Shown here: positions 22,719-34,788 of the stretch, piece after piece
Layout: the number at the start of each line of letters is the position of its first letter
Position numbering within the stretch: position 1 is the first letter of the stretch
Source of the DNA: Diphasiastrum complanatum
Taxonomy: Eukaryota > Streptophyta > Lycopodiopsida > Lycopodiales > Lycopodiaceae
Assembly (NCBI GenBank): GCA_029204225.1
Contig: CM055094.1
Location: 15,777,595-15,841,594 of the forward strand
DNA length: 64,000 nucleotides
Reading direction: 5' to 3'
The notes under the pieces: model-generated
Databases searched by the model: none
Told to the model about the DNA's origin: nothing
What the model saw: only the letters and a program-made list of their open reading frames with translations
Position numbers and translations under genes: made by a program

Positions 22719-24327
22719 CTATTTCTAAAAGTTTCTCAAAGCCCATGTTCGCTCTCTAAAATCAAAGTGTTTGTCTTTCAACCCCACTTCTAGTGCCTTT
22801 CAATTACCCATCAAATACATTTAAGGGCATTATTGCCCTAGTATAAGAGAAAATGCAATGTTTGCCTTGACATGTCAAGTCAAGGGGCCTCTAGCGAGCT
22901 TGGTCGAGCTAGGTTTTTCACAATTATGAGCGAGCTTTTGATATTGAATTTTTTTTTGCCTGGGAACAACATGGTGGGCTTTACTAAACATGACGTGTGA
23001 TTATCTCACATGTTTTTTCAATGTGTCATTTGCTAATTGATGAATGTGCGAGTTTAGACATGTATTGCATAAAATTAACAAGAAATACAAATAGTATTCA
23101 ATACAAAAAGAATGAACCAATTTTGGTACTAAAATTGTTCCTATATGAATCCACTTTCATACAAACAATTGATTGTTATACAAACAAACCTTGTTCCTAT
23201 ATAACTTGCAGAACATTAACCTTGAGAAGAAACCATTACAACACATGACTGAGTATGAAGTTGGAGTGAGCTTTGTCGGTATATTGCATAACTTTCAAAA
23301 CATTAAACAATACAAAATTTCAAACTCGTGTATGAATAATTTTAAGTGCTTTTAATCACTTCTTGTACATGGATTAAATTTGTTAATATAATGAGTGCAA
23401 TATCATACTTTTAGAAAAAAATAATTCATTAACATAAAAAGAGGAGATGACATTTTGTTACAACTTAGCACCTAGTATGTGGAGTTGTTTGCTCTGGAAC
23501 ATTTTTTTCAATCAATGCATGTGCAACAATGTTTGTCTTGCGATTTTGGGACAACTTTGTGCAAGCTATATTGTATAGCCTTTCCTCTATAAATGACTTG
23601 GACCTATGTTCCCAATCGACACATAAAACAACACAAAAGGAAAAAAACATTGTTATATTTTATATCACTTGTAAAATCAACAATTAATTTTTATATGCGA
23701 AATATAACATGTTTACAAATTTACTTAATAAAATTCATCGTTTAATTGGGTCTGCAAGTCTAGCTAACTTCATTTATTAGCTTCAATACATCTATCCAAT
23801 TACAAGTGAAATAGTACAAATAAAATCTTCTTTGCTCTTGGCCTCCTACAACAAGATTGAATGAAGCTAAAAAATCAATCTCTCAAGTTCTCAAATAGAG
23901 TGTAAGTACAATAAGCTCTCCATCAAGAATATGGTATGAGTTTGAGTTTCTACTATACTTAGCACATGGTGAACCTTGGAATATAATTGCACCTCTTGTG
24001 ATGAAACTCAAAATATGATTGGACCTCACAATCCATCAAGATGAGAGTGATTGGATGAGGTGCACTACTTTCACTTTGGCTAATCTACAAAAATTGACCC
24101 TTCATGGAGCTCAAAGTAAAGACCCAAATACCTTTGCCAAATCATGTTTGAGATATGTTTGAATCAAAATGATGGAGACTCAATGTCTAGAAATTATCAA
24201 AACTTACTTATGGCAAGGAAATATTGGCAATCATGCATGTGTCTAACCACCTAGTACATGTCCAGATTCTTGATCAAAATGATCACCAAAAACCTAAATA
24301 CTTCTTCAATAATTAAGAGTTAAATGA

Positions 24328-24460
24328 TAAACAAAGGAGATGGTTGTCGTTGCAATAGGCTTATGATTTTAATATTAAATATCTTAAAGGAAAAGATAAG
24401 CCCACTGCTTCTACACTATCATTGATTGGGATGTTACAAATGGATGAGCGAACATGTCTA
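24328..24460 (+). pseudogene. Ty3/gypsy RNase H remnant
   Basis: The plus frame reads RWLSLQ, a stop, then YDFNIKYLKGKDKPTASTLS. This matches the end of gypsy RNase H ('W...F.I.Y..GK.N..AD.LS'). No other part of the element could be recovered nearby. Confidence 0.7.
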
Positions 24461-25193
24461 ATGAAAAAAAAATAGTTGACCACACTTGTTCAATATGAGG
24501 GTAAGTGCATGGACTAGACTTATCCTAGAAAACAAAATATGGTATTATATAAATCCATGTATGGACGAATGCCAACTAGACTATGCTCAATGTTGATTGA
24601 ATCAAAATTTGCAAGCATGATATAAAGAAGATGATGTCTTGAAGAAGATTCATAAAGAGGTACAATGTCTCAATTCAAACAAGTCCTTGCAATGTCTACT
24701 CCAATTTTGTCTCTAAGTTGCTATTTGCATATTTTTCACATTTACTTAGCTGACATATTAGTATTCAATTCCAACTTAATAGCTTATGTTGGCCATTATT
24801 TCCACTCTCCAACTTCTATCAAAGAGCATTTTTTATTAGCAAAATGCTCCTCATGTTTCTTTTTTGTCTAAGAGATCAAGTTTCTAGAAATATTTTGTTA
24901 CTAATGGAACCAACTAAATTGATTCCTCCAAGGTATGCTCTATTTTGACTTGGCCAATCCCATAGACGTTCACAAAGTATGTATGTTCCTTGGTCTAAAG
25001 ATATTTGGCCTTTGGTCCATATATCCACCGTTGACTCGCATGTTGTCTTCATCTTATTAAATCCTACATCTAATTAGGTACTTGTTTATTATTCTTGCAT
25101 GTCTTAACACTTCCATCTTCCCACTATTGGATTTAGTCCTCTACTCTCCTAAATCTCATGTTAATCTAGTTCCATTCATATTCTTACATTCTA

Positions 25194-25197
<4 letters not shown>

Positions 25198-25260
<63 letters not shown>
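25198..25260. repeat. (CT)n microsatellite, about 31 units
   Basis: A pure dinucleotide run, no tail or element recognised beside it. Confidence 0.97.
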
Positions 25261-25263
<3 letters not shown>

Positions 25264-26402
25264 CGGTAAGGATGGAGTACTTGCTAGGAATGAATGATCT
25301 TATGGATAATGTTGCAGGTTTGCAGAAAAGACCACAAGAAGTATAAGATTAAAAAGTTCTTAACCTTTGTCACTATTAAAGTGCTATGAATTGATCTTCA
25401 AGTACAAATCACACAAACCCAAACCTGTTAATGAGAATGAGACATGAAGCTTCAAATTTCACAATATTTTCTATGATAGGAAATTATTGTGGACATTATC
25501 CCAACAACTTACACATGGATTATTTTGTACGTTGCATATACAAAGTCACCATACAGATTTATACACAAATGACTTTTATGAAAACTCCATTTGGTATGAT
25601 CTATAATCTACGAGAGTGCATGGTATATGTGCTTGTTAAAACACTAAATTCATGAGGGACTATCACATTTTGACATCAACCATAGTATTTATTTGATTAG
25701 TTAGTTGATAACTTTTGAAAATCATGCACACGTCCATGACAATGTCCACCCCTTGAAGTTTTTCTTAGATAGGAATGCCAGCTACCATTCAAGTATGCCA
25801 ACATGATTCAATGAATATCACAACAAAGCCATCTATCTATCTATGCTTAAATGAGAGAAAAAACAAGCATTTCCTTTTCTTTTTTTTGAAGGTTCTTAAA
25901 TGACAACTTTGTCAAACTGAATTTGAGAAATGTGCATATTGCATATGCATGTTAACAAGAGCATACAATTTTGAAAAGGTTGAAGTCACTTTTAACTGAT
26001 CAACTATAAGTCCAAAGTATTCACAACACAGTCTAGATGTTGAGCACCATGAACATGAGATGCAAAGTGCTGAGCCTACAAATGATAGGTGATTTTCAAG
26101 ACGTGAATGAAAAGAAATAATTGTCCAGATTGGATGAATCAATCTTCTGGTTCATTTGAATAACCTTTCATATACATTGAAATTTCAAGAATTCAAATGG
26201 ATAGCAATTTTGTTTCTCAAGCCATGCTCTTTGGACAGCAAGACTTTTTCAAGTCATAACCAGGAAATTGATAAATAGGTCAAAATTTTTCAGCACGGGC
26301 ATTCTTATACGTCTCTAAAGTCAAAAAAACAAAACGAAACCAAGTGTCATTGTCTCCGAGTCTTCAAGGTTGTTTGGAGCACATTAACCAAACAGCATCA
26401 AA

Positions 26403-26405
<3 letters not shown>

Positions 26406-26450
<45 letters not shown>
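26406..26450. repeat. (AT)n microsatellite, about 22 units
   Basis: A pure AT run about 380 bases downstream of the stop codon of the lumen-protein gene (minus strand). Confidence 0.97.
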
Positions 26451-26451
<1 letters not shown>

Positions 26452-26830
26452 CTTAGCATTCGTGAGCAGTTATAGAGGACATGTGAAATTTTGTCATTGG
26501 TTGAGAACATGCAGATTATGAGCTAGATCAAGTCAGATAGTTTCAACTGAAGACTTCAAATATAGAAACCAGAAATAAAAGATTCAGATTAACATGGTGA
26601 AAATAATTGAATGCTTGTAACATGTCCATTGAGATGCAAATAATTTTACAGGGGATGAAAATGGACAGTTTGCGACTGAACTTTGTAGTGAAGAGGAGCT
26701 GAGATGCCAACCAGCAGCTGCTTTGCTAGAGAATCATCAGAATTGCATGCATCGATAATCTTATCAACTCCAAATAAGTTAAAAGCTGGACCATTATAAA
26801 TCAGCTCAAATGTCACAGTTTCCAGTGAGG

Positions 26831-26923
26831 TCATTTGATATCAGAACAAGCATATGGTCCCTGAAGCTCTCTTAAACATGAACCTATGGCTGAAACAGCT
26901 GCCTCTATTGAAGAATCTTCACC
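26831..26923 (-). CDS. thylakoid-lumen TPM-domain protein (15.0 kDa lumenal type), last exon
   Basis: Acceptor AAAGCAG|GGTGAAG, then 30 codons and TGA at 26833-26831. The peptide starts GEDSSIEAAVSAIGSCL and ends CSDIK. It continues exactly in phase 0 from the exon at 27239. This is the C-terminus of the plant lumenal protein related to TLP18.3, where a Cys lies in '...CLRE' and another near the end. The TPM family acts in the thylakoid lumen, with TLP18.3 linked to photosystem II repair; the role of this member is less clear. No stop or frameshift was seen, so selection seems to hold it. Confidence 0.8.
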   Translation of the reverse strand, partial: GEDSSIEAAVSAIGSCLRELQGPYACSDIK

Positions 26924-26981
26924 CTGCTTTAGGAGAAAATTTCAAAATGGATTGTGTTAGTGCCAGTAATTAATTATGGTC

Positions 26982-27040
26982 ACAATTCTTGTTCTCCATC
27001 AGATATGACAAAAATTCTTGTTCTCCATCAGAGATGACAA
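26982..27040. repeat. tandem duplication, 28-29 bp x 2
   Basis: ATTCTTGTTCTCCATCAGA followed by TATGACAAAA or GATGACAAAG, twice, inside the last intron of the lumen-protein gene. Confidence 0.85.
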
Positions 27041-27238
27041 AGAACAAATGGCAGGTGAATATGAAAAGTGAAGGGTACTATGCAAAGTATCAGAAGGGAA
27101 CATAGTTCTATCAACTACATTCGAAATTCCAACCAAAGCTTGATATCAGCACTCTCATGATAGAAACATGAACAAAAAAAGATTTTTACCATTACATGCG
27201 GCATGAGATTCTGTCTAGGAAAAGAAAAGAAGCTATAC

Positions 27239-27348
27239 CTTTTCACGCCAGTAGAAAATATTACCATATGTACCAGCCAATCGTGACCAAAAACTACGAG
27301 GAACATTCAAATCAACTGCTGCACCCACATTGAAGTTTAAGATATTGC
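27239..27348 (-). CDS. thylakoid-lumen TPM-domain protein, penultimate exon
   Basis: Acceptor TTTGTGCAG|GC and donor GAAAAG|GTATAG. The 110 bases code 36 residues after completing a Gly codon: NILNFNVGAAVDLNVPRSFW, then SRLAGTYGNIFYWREK. I recognise this segment as typical of the plant lumenal 15.0 kDa protein (TPM domain C-terminal half). The last intron (27238-26924) is 315 bases; the upstream intron (31988-27349) is 4.6 kb. Both phases agree with neighbours (phase 1 in, phase 0 out). Confidence 0.85.
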
Positions 27349-28546
27349 CTGCACAAATCAATTTTAGTTATAAGCAAAAAACCACAAAAATACTGAGAGT
27401 ACTGAAAGAACTGCAAAATGTACTGAAAAGGAAATATAACTGAGCTTATCAAATCAATAACAACACTATGACAATGTCAATAAAGGAAACGTTGAACTGA
27501 AAGGAACGCAATGAACTCACTGAGAGCTGGAACTGAAATCTACACTCCAATTGATCACCTCAATAAATAAAAAAATATGGCCTTTTTATATCATCTGGAG
27601 AAGCTGGCTTTGCAAGTCTTTACGCCCAATATCAGCCCAATAATCAAAATGTCAGAAGTAAATGCTAATTACTAGAAGATGGGTCACTGTTTGAATCAAT
27701 AACAATGATAGCATGGGGCCTGAAGCCCAAGCAGCTGAACTCTCTTCCCTCCTCAAAATAAAAGGCATTGTCTTCAGTGTCAGCATTGATATAAAAGAAG
27801 AGCAGGTGATCACAACCCAAGTGGCGCTTGTCTGTATTTGAAAAGACTCCTCAGGCAATTCGAAGTTATGTGGCTAGTCCACGTCAACTGCGAGGGGATT
27901 CGTATTACGTTCCAATACGATAGAGTGTGGCTTTCCTATGAAACAAATCACAGTGCACACTCGCAAATGGCCAATTATTTACTAGGAATATAATTGGGCC
28001 ATTGTCGTGGATTTTCACCGTGTGCCACAAAATTATGAGAGAGAATATCTGACTTCCCCAGATCCTACTGTGAGATAGTTGGAGATGTACGCTCAGAATT
28101 TTTCACCTTCCTTCTGATAACTTTGAAAGATTTGTCTTTTAAGGGTCAACACCATTGAAGTATAGTGGAAAAACCGCGGAAGAGCCGGATGCACCATTGG
28201 AGCCGCACAATGGATGATCTGAGGGCAGGATAAACGAGTGGATTGTTGCAGACCATGGACCGAAAAAATGCTAGGAATGGAGTAGGGATGACAAAAAAAA
28301 GCATCAGTGTGAAACAGATGTTCAAGCCATGCACAATAACTCATGGGGGACATGAAAGATGGTAAATGATGATATCAAGCAAAACGAATAGACCAAAATT
28401 ACGTCCTAGAATAACGACCCCATCACGATGAGCCATGATCATCACGATACTCTGGACAGCCTAGGAGGACTGTCAAATGAGGTATATCACAAAATGGGTG
28501 TATAAAGTTTCGAATGGCATGAAAAATGCAAGAAAACCCCATAGCT

Positions 28547-28790
28547 GATGGTGATTAGGGATTTACGAAAGCTACCCAAGGATTGAGCACAAACCACCAA
28601 AGAGAGACACAACTAGAGCAACGTGGAAATTACAATGGAAAGACCTATGAATCAATTGGTGAATGAATACTAATGATCAGGGATTTAATATAGCTACCCA
28701 AGGATTGAGCAAACCACCAAAGAGAAACACCACTATGGCATCGTGGGAAAATTACAATGCATGAACCAATTGGGTGAACGCATCCTAGTG
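28547..28790. repeat. tandem duplication, about 122 bp x 2
   Basis: Two diverged units, both with GCTACCCAAGGATTGAGCA and ACCACCAAAGAGA and ending near AAATTACAATG. First unit from about 28547, second from about 28672. Confidence 0.85.
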
Positions 28791-31455
28791 TTGCAGCAAT
28801 GGATGCGCATGAAACAAGGGTATGACTCTATTGCCTTACCAATGACCCCATAATAGCTCTGTTGATGGACTGTGTCATACAGCACAGCAAATAGATCTAT
28901 ACGTGAACAATTACCTACAGATATGTATATAAATAATCGATAGATAGATAAATATACACACACACACACAGACCATAGTCACCCATTCTGTTCTTAGCTC
29001 TCACTAGCATCCTCAAGAGGCTATAGATTACATCTTTGCTAGGCACATGCTTGTACCATCCACCAACTTCTGACTAGACCAAATAATATTAACGGGGCTC
29101 TCTTACCTCTATATACACAGTATAGGTAGGTCCCACCACAAGCATGGTCTACACCCAGATTTGCGACACGAGGCAATTGTGCATGTTGGCATGTGGCACT
29201 AAGAATGTTGATAAGCCCACCTCATACCAAGGCCATCACCTAAGATGTCTAATTAATATCGGACCAGTAAATAACACCCTACCTAGCCATAATTTCCATG
29301 CATACCACCAAACCATGGACTAGGGCCACCTAGCCATGGCTCTCATGGAAAAGGACCTCGCACGCCAAACTCCTGGATGGACACGGCCACATGCTCCAAG
29401 CTCCCACTCTAACAGGGTAATGTCCCAGCTTCACATACTAACGAGAGAGGCCCATTGAGCCTTCCTTACTACCTTCTTGCGACTGCAGCAAGACAGCAAT
29501 ACACAGCAAAAACGATTGACCACTCTTATGAGAAAGTCATTTTTTTCTCCAAGGTACGAGCATTGAACCTGCTTCTGATCATGTTATGACAAACTTGTAA
29601 AAAGGATCTTGTTCCAAAACTTATCTGACCCTCCTACCATGATCAAGAGTAGAATAGAAAAACGAAAGAAAATGTTATTCATACTATTGATACTGGCATT
29701 GATTTTGCAACCAAAAAAAAAATTCAATAATCAAGGCAAATACCATTCCATTGACTAACTACTTTCTTCTATTTGGAAAATAACAGAAACTTCGTTTTCC
29801 TAAATGATTCAAATTTGAAAATTTAAATTGCATAACAGAGAGACTTGATGGTCCATTTCCCTACCATGTTGATGATTGGATTTGATTTTCTGGCTTTATC
29901 TTCATCTAGCTCCAAATCTCCTCTCAGTTTTAAATTTCTAGCCTTCCACCGATCAAAAAGAATTTTAAACCAACACTCATTTTAAGGCCTCTCTCAAAGA
30001 ATGTGATTTTCTCTCTCGAGACATGTTTTATTCTCTCTCTAGACATAACTTCTCCCTCTCTAAGTGTGGCTCTGCCTCCTCTAAGCTTGGCTTCAATACG
30101 ATATGTTATACTCCCTAGCTCTCAAGTTCATAGAATCCAACTAGCTAGGTGCATAATGATGCTTCACCCATAAGCTATCCTTTGAGTCCTCTACGACGTG
30201 CATTTCCAAATCTGGGTCACACAATCCATCAACAATTGGCCAAGCCATTGATCAATACTCCATGCCTTTATCTTATTGCAAGGTGTAGTGACTAATGGCC
30301 ACCACCCCCATGACGTGCCTTAGTGATCATTAGAACACCCCGACCTTGTGCCAGAAATAGTGAAGCATCCAATTTGGACACTATTCTCTACATTAATTAT
30401 GAAATCTTTCCATTTATCATTTATAGGATCTTAGAGGAAAGATATATTCTTAAGAGAGAGTCAATTCTTAAGATCGAGTTTCCCACACTTTTAGCACGTG
30501 TAAAAATGTCAAGGGAGGCATAAACCATTGTCCCTTATTGGTCTAAAGTGTAGGAGATTCATTTGGGCCAAATCACATTACTACTGTAAGTATATGGTGT
30601 TTGTACATATTTTATATTGAGTATTGAAGAGCTCTTTGCTCTTGATGTGGCACCCTCTATTTTCTATCTCTTCTCTCTCTCTCTCTCTTCTTGTGAGATT
30701 GTGCTAGATTGCGGATAGTGTGATAATCTATGCATAGTTATGAGTTATGCATCATTTCAGCCTATTTCTAAATAGGTTATGGATCAGATCTACAGCTTTA
30801 CTTATGTTTCATTAGGACATTCATGTTGATTATCTCTACATTTCATGCAATTTTGCAAGTGCTCTTGCCTAACATCCAATACAAGTGACAAATGATTGAT
30901 AGAGTTTCTTATACATGAAATCTTGTCAGCTATCAAATTATAAGACTCATTAACTAGTCTACGATTACTTTCTTGCTCCACTAACTATTTCTACTTCATC
31001 CACTACCTGAAAGCAGGTTTGTCTTACCTATTTATAGTGCACTAATTCTACAAAGCTTGTCTTCTAGCAGCTCCAATACATGGTGTAGTCAACTTGAAGA
31101 GATATATCTATATTTCCTAGAGAAGGTCCTCTATATATTCTTGTGAGCAGATTACTCCTAGTTCTAACATGCCTGGTTCTATCGTTGTGATGGACTCAAT
31201 TTTAAGAATGATGATCACCAGCAATATGTAATCTATGTGACTTGAAAGATTGTGACAAAATTATGGATGGAACAAAAAACAAGAATGCATGGAGCAGATG
31301 AATGGTGCAAAAGTGGAGGAGAACACAAGAATATACGGGAGACAGATAGTTGATGCGTAAGCATCTCATAGAATGACCAATTCTAATCAGGAGACCCAAT
31401 AAGACTTGGACTACCATGACCTTCAAAAGAAACAGGTACATACTTGATAGCATTC

Positions 31456-31880
31456 TCCATATAAGTACGAAATGTAATGCTTGAACGGAAAGTGTGAAGC
31501 ACAAAAAAAAGTATGCAATTATAAGTAGAAGACTCTCATTTAGAGTAGGATGTATACCCATTACAAGTAGCACATGTGCGATGCCAATTGTAAGTGAGCC
31601 CCCAAGTCAGCCATATCTATTATACTTGGTAACTTAGTCCATATAAGTATGTCGAGTACGACTCAAACAAAAAGTGGGATGCAGAGCTATTATAAGTAGA
31701 AGACTCTCTCATATATAGTAGGCTGTATATCCATTACAAGTAGCACATGTGCAATGCCAATTGTAAGTATGCCTTCAAGTAGGTCATATCTATTATACTT
31801 GGTAGCTTACTCCATATCAGTATGTCGAGTACTACTCGAACAGAAAGTGCACAAAAAAAGTAGAGCTAATATGGCTGTCA
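31456..31880. repeat. tandem repeat, about 175-183 bp, 2.4 units
   Basis: Units begin at 31456, 31639 and 31812 with TCCATATAAGTA or similar. They share AAGTAGAAGACTCTC and CATTACAAGTAGCACATGTG. The repeat ends about 110 bases from the exon at 31989. Confidence 0.85.
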
Positions 31881-31988
31881 ATGAAAATCATCACATCCAT
31901 GCGAAATGAGATCTCAGTCTACAATAAACCTTTCAAATTTTTGTTACAATTTACATAAACTATACGTGGGGGATGCGGTGCATCTAAC

Positions 31989-32057
31989 CCATTGTGGGGT
32001 CTGCAACAAATACAATGGTGCTGTCATCCACTTGCCAAAAGTCCTTCACAGCCAAGC
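31989..32057 (-). CDS. thylakoid-lumen TPM-domain protein, internal exon
   Basis: Acceptor CATTGCAG|GC and donor ATGG|GTTAGA. The 69 bases complete a Gly codon and then read LAVKDFWQVDDSTIVFVADP plus Thr-Met, leaving one base. The 'KDFW.VDD.TIVFVADP' text is characteristic of the TPM lumenal protein. It fits phase 1 from the exon ending at 54597 and phase 1 into the exon starting at 27348. Too short for ordinary open-frame searches and easily missed. Confidence 0.85.
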
Positions 32058-33450
32058 CTGCAATGCACTTTCAATACAATTCCAAAAATGAATCTGTTTA
32101 GCTCAAGCAAGACCTACTAGACAAAAAACCAGAGACATGAACTTGGTCATTCAATTTCATATGTTATTGCTCACAAGCTCAAGCTACTATAAAAAAGATA
32201 TTTCTTTTTGAAAATAGTTGCAGTGAAAGATAGGCACAACGCGTGTCTTGTTACAAGTTTTCATACTCAGGAAGCATACAAAGCATACAGCCACCAACTG
32301 GTCTAATCACGCACAACTAGAACTATCACAAGGAAAGAGAAGGCGAAAGGTAACCAGCGAGTCACCCATATAGCAACATCATCGATCACTCAGTTACAAA
32401 AAAGCATCCGAAATTTATGAAACTCAGACATTTCCAACAATGTCTGCAACGTTTGAAATGTTGTTGCCCTTTTTTAAGTGTTTTGTCAAAATTTTGACAA
32501 ATTCAAGTGCTCAGATATGACTTGGAAGGCTATCCTTAAATTGGTTGAATGAGCATGCAAATTGACAAAAGCAGTCGATTTACTATGATCAGCAAAGGGC
32601 ATAATCTTTCATGCAAAAAGTCTCATAATCGTCGACTTACTATGAAAAGTACTTCAAGGTGAAAGCTGTGTGAGAGCAAATTTATTTACTTATTTTAGGG
32701 CTTGATTGGGCCCCAATATTCACACGGGGACCTTTGGCCTCTTTTTTGGGGCCTTGGGGGCTCAAAAGTAAAGTTTGAAAATTTGGGGTTTCAAATGTGT
32801 TTGAGACATTGATGTTTTAAATGAATATGAAAAAAATTTGAACAGGTCTGAATGTAGCATTGTCTTGCGTAGACTCAATGCTGACTAAGAACAATCAGCA
32901 AGAAAAAATGTACAAAAACGAGAGGAAAAATCAAGAACCATAACACGTAAACAAGAGTACCCAAGACAGCTCAATCTTTGAGGTAGTTTGCAACCTTGGA
33001 CATCTGCCTTGATAGTATATCATAGTGTAGGGTTTGTATGCTCTCATATATTTACTTGTCTTAATCAAGGCAACCACTTTCAAAGGAACTACATTAGCTT
33101 CAACCAACAAAACAGTATACGGAGTGATTTCATGCCCAAATAACATGTTAGATACCTCTTTTGAACTCTTTCAATTGGAGCCACTGAGCACATAACAAGC
33201 TGCCTTCCCATACTTCACAACTGCATATTATTAAGGCATAGCCTTAGTAGATTAAAGATTTCACTTTATGATTAAGGACTCATATGACTCTAAGACTTGA
33301 TTGATTCACTCATGCATGTGAGTATAGGTCTTAAGACTACCTTTGCACTTATTCAAAATTTTACCCTTTGGTGTTGCCAATGGTTCGCCTACATTTTTTG
33401 AATGTTGTTAATGCACATGGCCAGTTACCAATATTTATCAAGTTCGTATG

Positions 33451-33705
33451 TTTGTTGGCTTGGCCACGTACCTGTGTAAGCATGTTCCCTAGTTTGCTAC
33501 TATTTCTGGTCCTTTACGTGACTTGCTCAAGAAAAATAAGCCATTTGTCTTTAGGACTCCAAGTCGATGTACTTTTGAGTCTCTCAAGCAATTACTCACT
33601 TCTGCTTGAGTGTTTCGTCTTCTTGCTTTTGATTAGAAGCTCATTGTTGAAATGGATGCTAGTTCTGCTGGCATTTTGCTTATGCAATCAAGACTTGACT
33701 TAATG
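33451..33705 (+). pseudogene. Ty3/gypsy RT end / RNase H start remnant
   Basis: The plus frame reads VGLATYLCKHVP, stop, FATISGPLRDLLKKNKPFVF, then TFESLKQLLTSA, stop, and VEMDASSAGI. This is the RT thumb/connection and first RNase H motif of a gypsy element. Three in-frame stops. Confidence 0.75.
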
Positions 33706-34110
33706 CCTCATTATGATTTCAAGATCCACTAGATGATGACTAAAAAAGTTGTTGATTCCACATGCTACTAGGATGTTGGTGTTATGTCCCTGAATGTGTA
33801 TAGTTGGGTATTGGGCCTAGCCTATACTATAGGGTAGCCCTTAACCCAAAATAGGCCTTTTGCTCCTTTTTGGTTAAAGCATTGCCTCGTGTAAGAGTGG
33901 TGGTGGATGACTTCCTATATTGGGTACTGTAGCCATGCATGGAGAGAGATTATCTCGAAAGGAGAATCCACATGTTGTATGGAAGCTAGGGTTTAGGGGA
34001 GTATATCTATACCCTCAACCCTCCCATGTCAACATGTTCTTCAGTATCGATGACCGATCATTTTCTCTATGCTCTTGCTACCACAGTATCTTCTATAGGG
34101 ACCAACTTAG

Positions 34111-34115
34111 GGGGG
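34111..34115. repeat. target site duplication (left copy)
   Basis: GGGGG before the 5' LTR; the same five bases follow the 3' LTR at 37354-37358. Confidence 0.8.
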
Positions 34116-34558
34116 AGTTATGGACTCGGCTCATTACATTCGCCGCGTCCATTTACATCTACTTTACTTTATGCATAAGCAGGCCTTGGGCCCTTTTTTA
34201 TTCATTACTGACACTTAGACTATATGGTTGGCCTTTAGCCTTATTATTCATTATTAGGCCATTTGGACATATTACTGAAGAGTGGGGGCCTTCTTGGAGG
34301 GGGCACTATTTTTCCTCCCAGTCGGGCCCTAGCCACCGGAAGCTTCCTTTTAGGGCTTCCTCTTGGCAATAAGTAGGGAAACTATGTCATTTGTTATTCA
34401 GCTGATGATATTGATCTCTCTCTTTAGCCTCCTTAATCTCTCTCTTTCCTGCTTTCTAGGGTTAAGTCTTGCTTATGTGCTGCTTTCATAGCTTAAGTCT
34501 TGCTTGTGTGATGCTTTCATAGCTTAGCTCTAGATCAGTTGTGGCTCTATTCGTAACT
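34116..34558 (+). repeat. 5' LTR of non-autonomous element
   Basis: 443 bp, begins AGTTATGGACTCGG and ends TTCGTAACT. Termini are AGTTA...TAACT rather than TG...CA. The copy at 36912-37353 differs by roughly 15 substitutions and small indels by eye, near 3-4 percent. A CT-rich stretch and repeated CTTGCTTATGTG...TTTCATAGCTTA units sit in its last 130 bases. Confidence 0.92.
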
Positions 34559-34570
34559 TGGTATCAGAGC
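34559..34570 (+). promoter_or_regulatory. primer-binding site, tRNA-iMet type
   Basis: TGGTATCAGAGC directly after the LTR end, with no spacer base. Confidence 0.92.
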
Positions 34571-34788
34571 ACTTTCCTGATTGCTGATTTTTTGATTGGG
34601 TGCCCATTTTCCTTGCTGATTTTTCTCTCTTTGTTGAGGGCTTTCGTCTCTTTGCTTCAGCAACATTCAGCACAGTTTGGAGGAGGACCAGCTCCCATCA
34701 GAGCATTTTCCTTGGCGGAGCTTTAGCAGATAGTTAGCGGAAGTACTTCCGCTAAATTTGGCGGCCGGAAAAAAAGAAAAAAAAAAAA

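Larger units (their letters stand above)
21705..26830. other. intergenic region with microsatellites and a gypsy remnant
   Basis: No intact gene was seen. It contains the 3' UTR regions of both flanking genes, CT/AT microsatellites (22495-22535, 22630-22716, 25198-25260, 26406-26450), and one clear Ty3/gypsy RNase H remnant (24328-24460). The rest is AT-rich sequence without recognisable coding text. Confidence 0.65.
27349..31988 (-). other. intron of the lumen-protein gene, 4.6 kb
   Basis: Donor GTTAGA at 31988 and acceptor at 27349. It contains two tandem repeats (28547-28790 and 31456-31880). An open minus stretch at 27822-27672 looks peptide-like, but its phase does not fit the gene. No intact mobile element was recognised. 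Confidence 0.75.

Noticed and set aside
27672-27822. Minus-strand open piece (GCDHLLFFYINADTEDNAF...), first taken as an exon of the lumen-protein gene
   Set aside because: The exon at 32057-31989 joins 27348 in perfect phase and supplies the expected text; this piece would break it. Possibly a relic of something else.
32931-33146. Minus-strand frame with LFGHEITPYTVLLVEANVVP
   Set aside because: Faintly like an integrase tail, but too short and without a catalytic motif.
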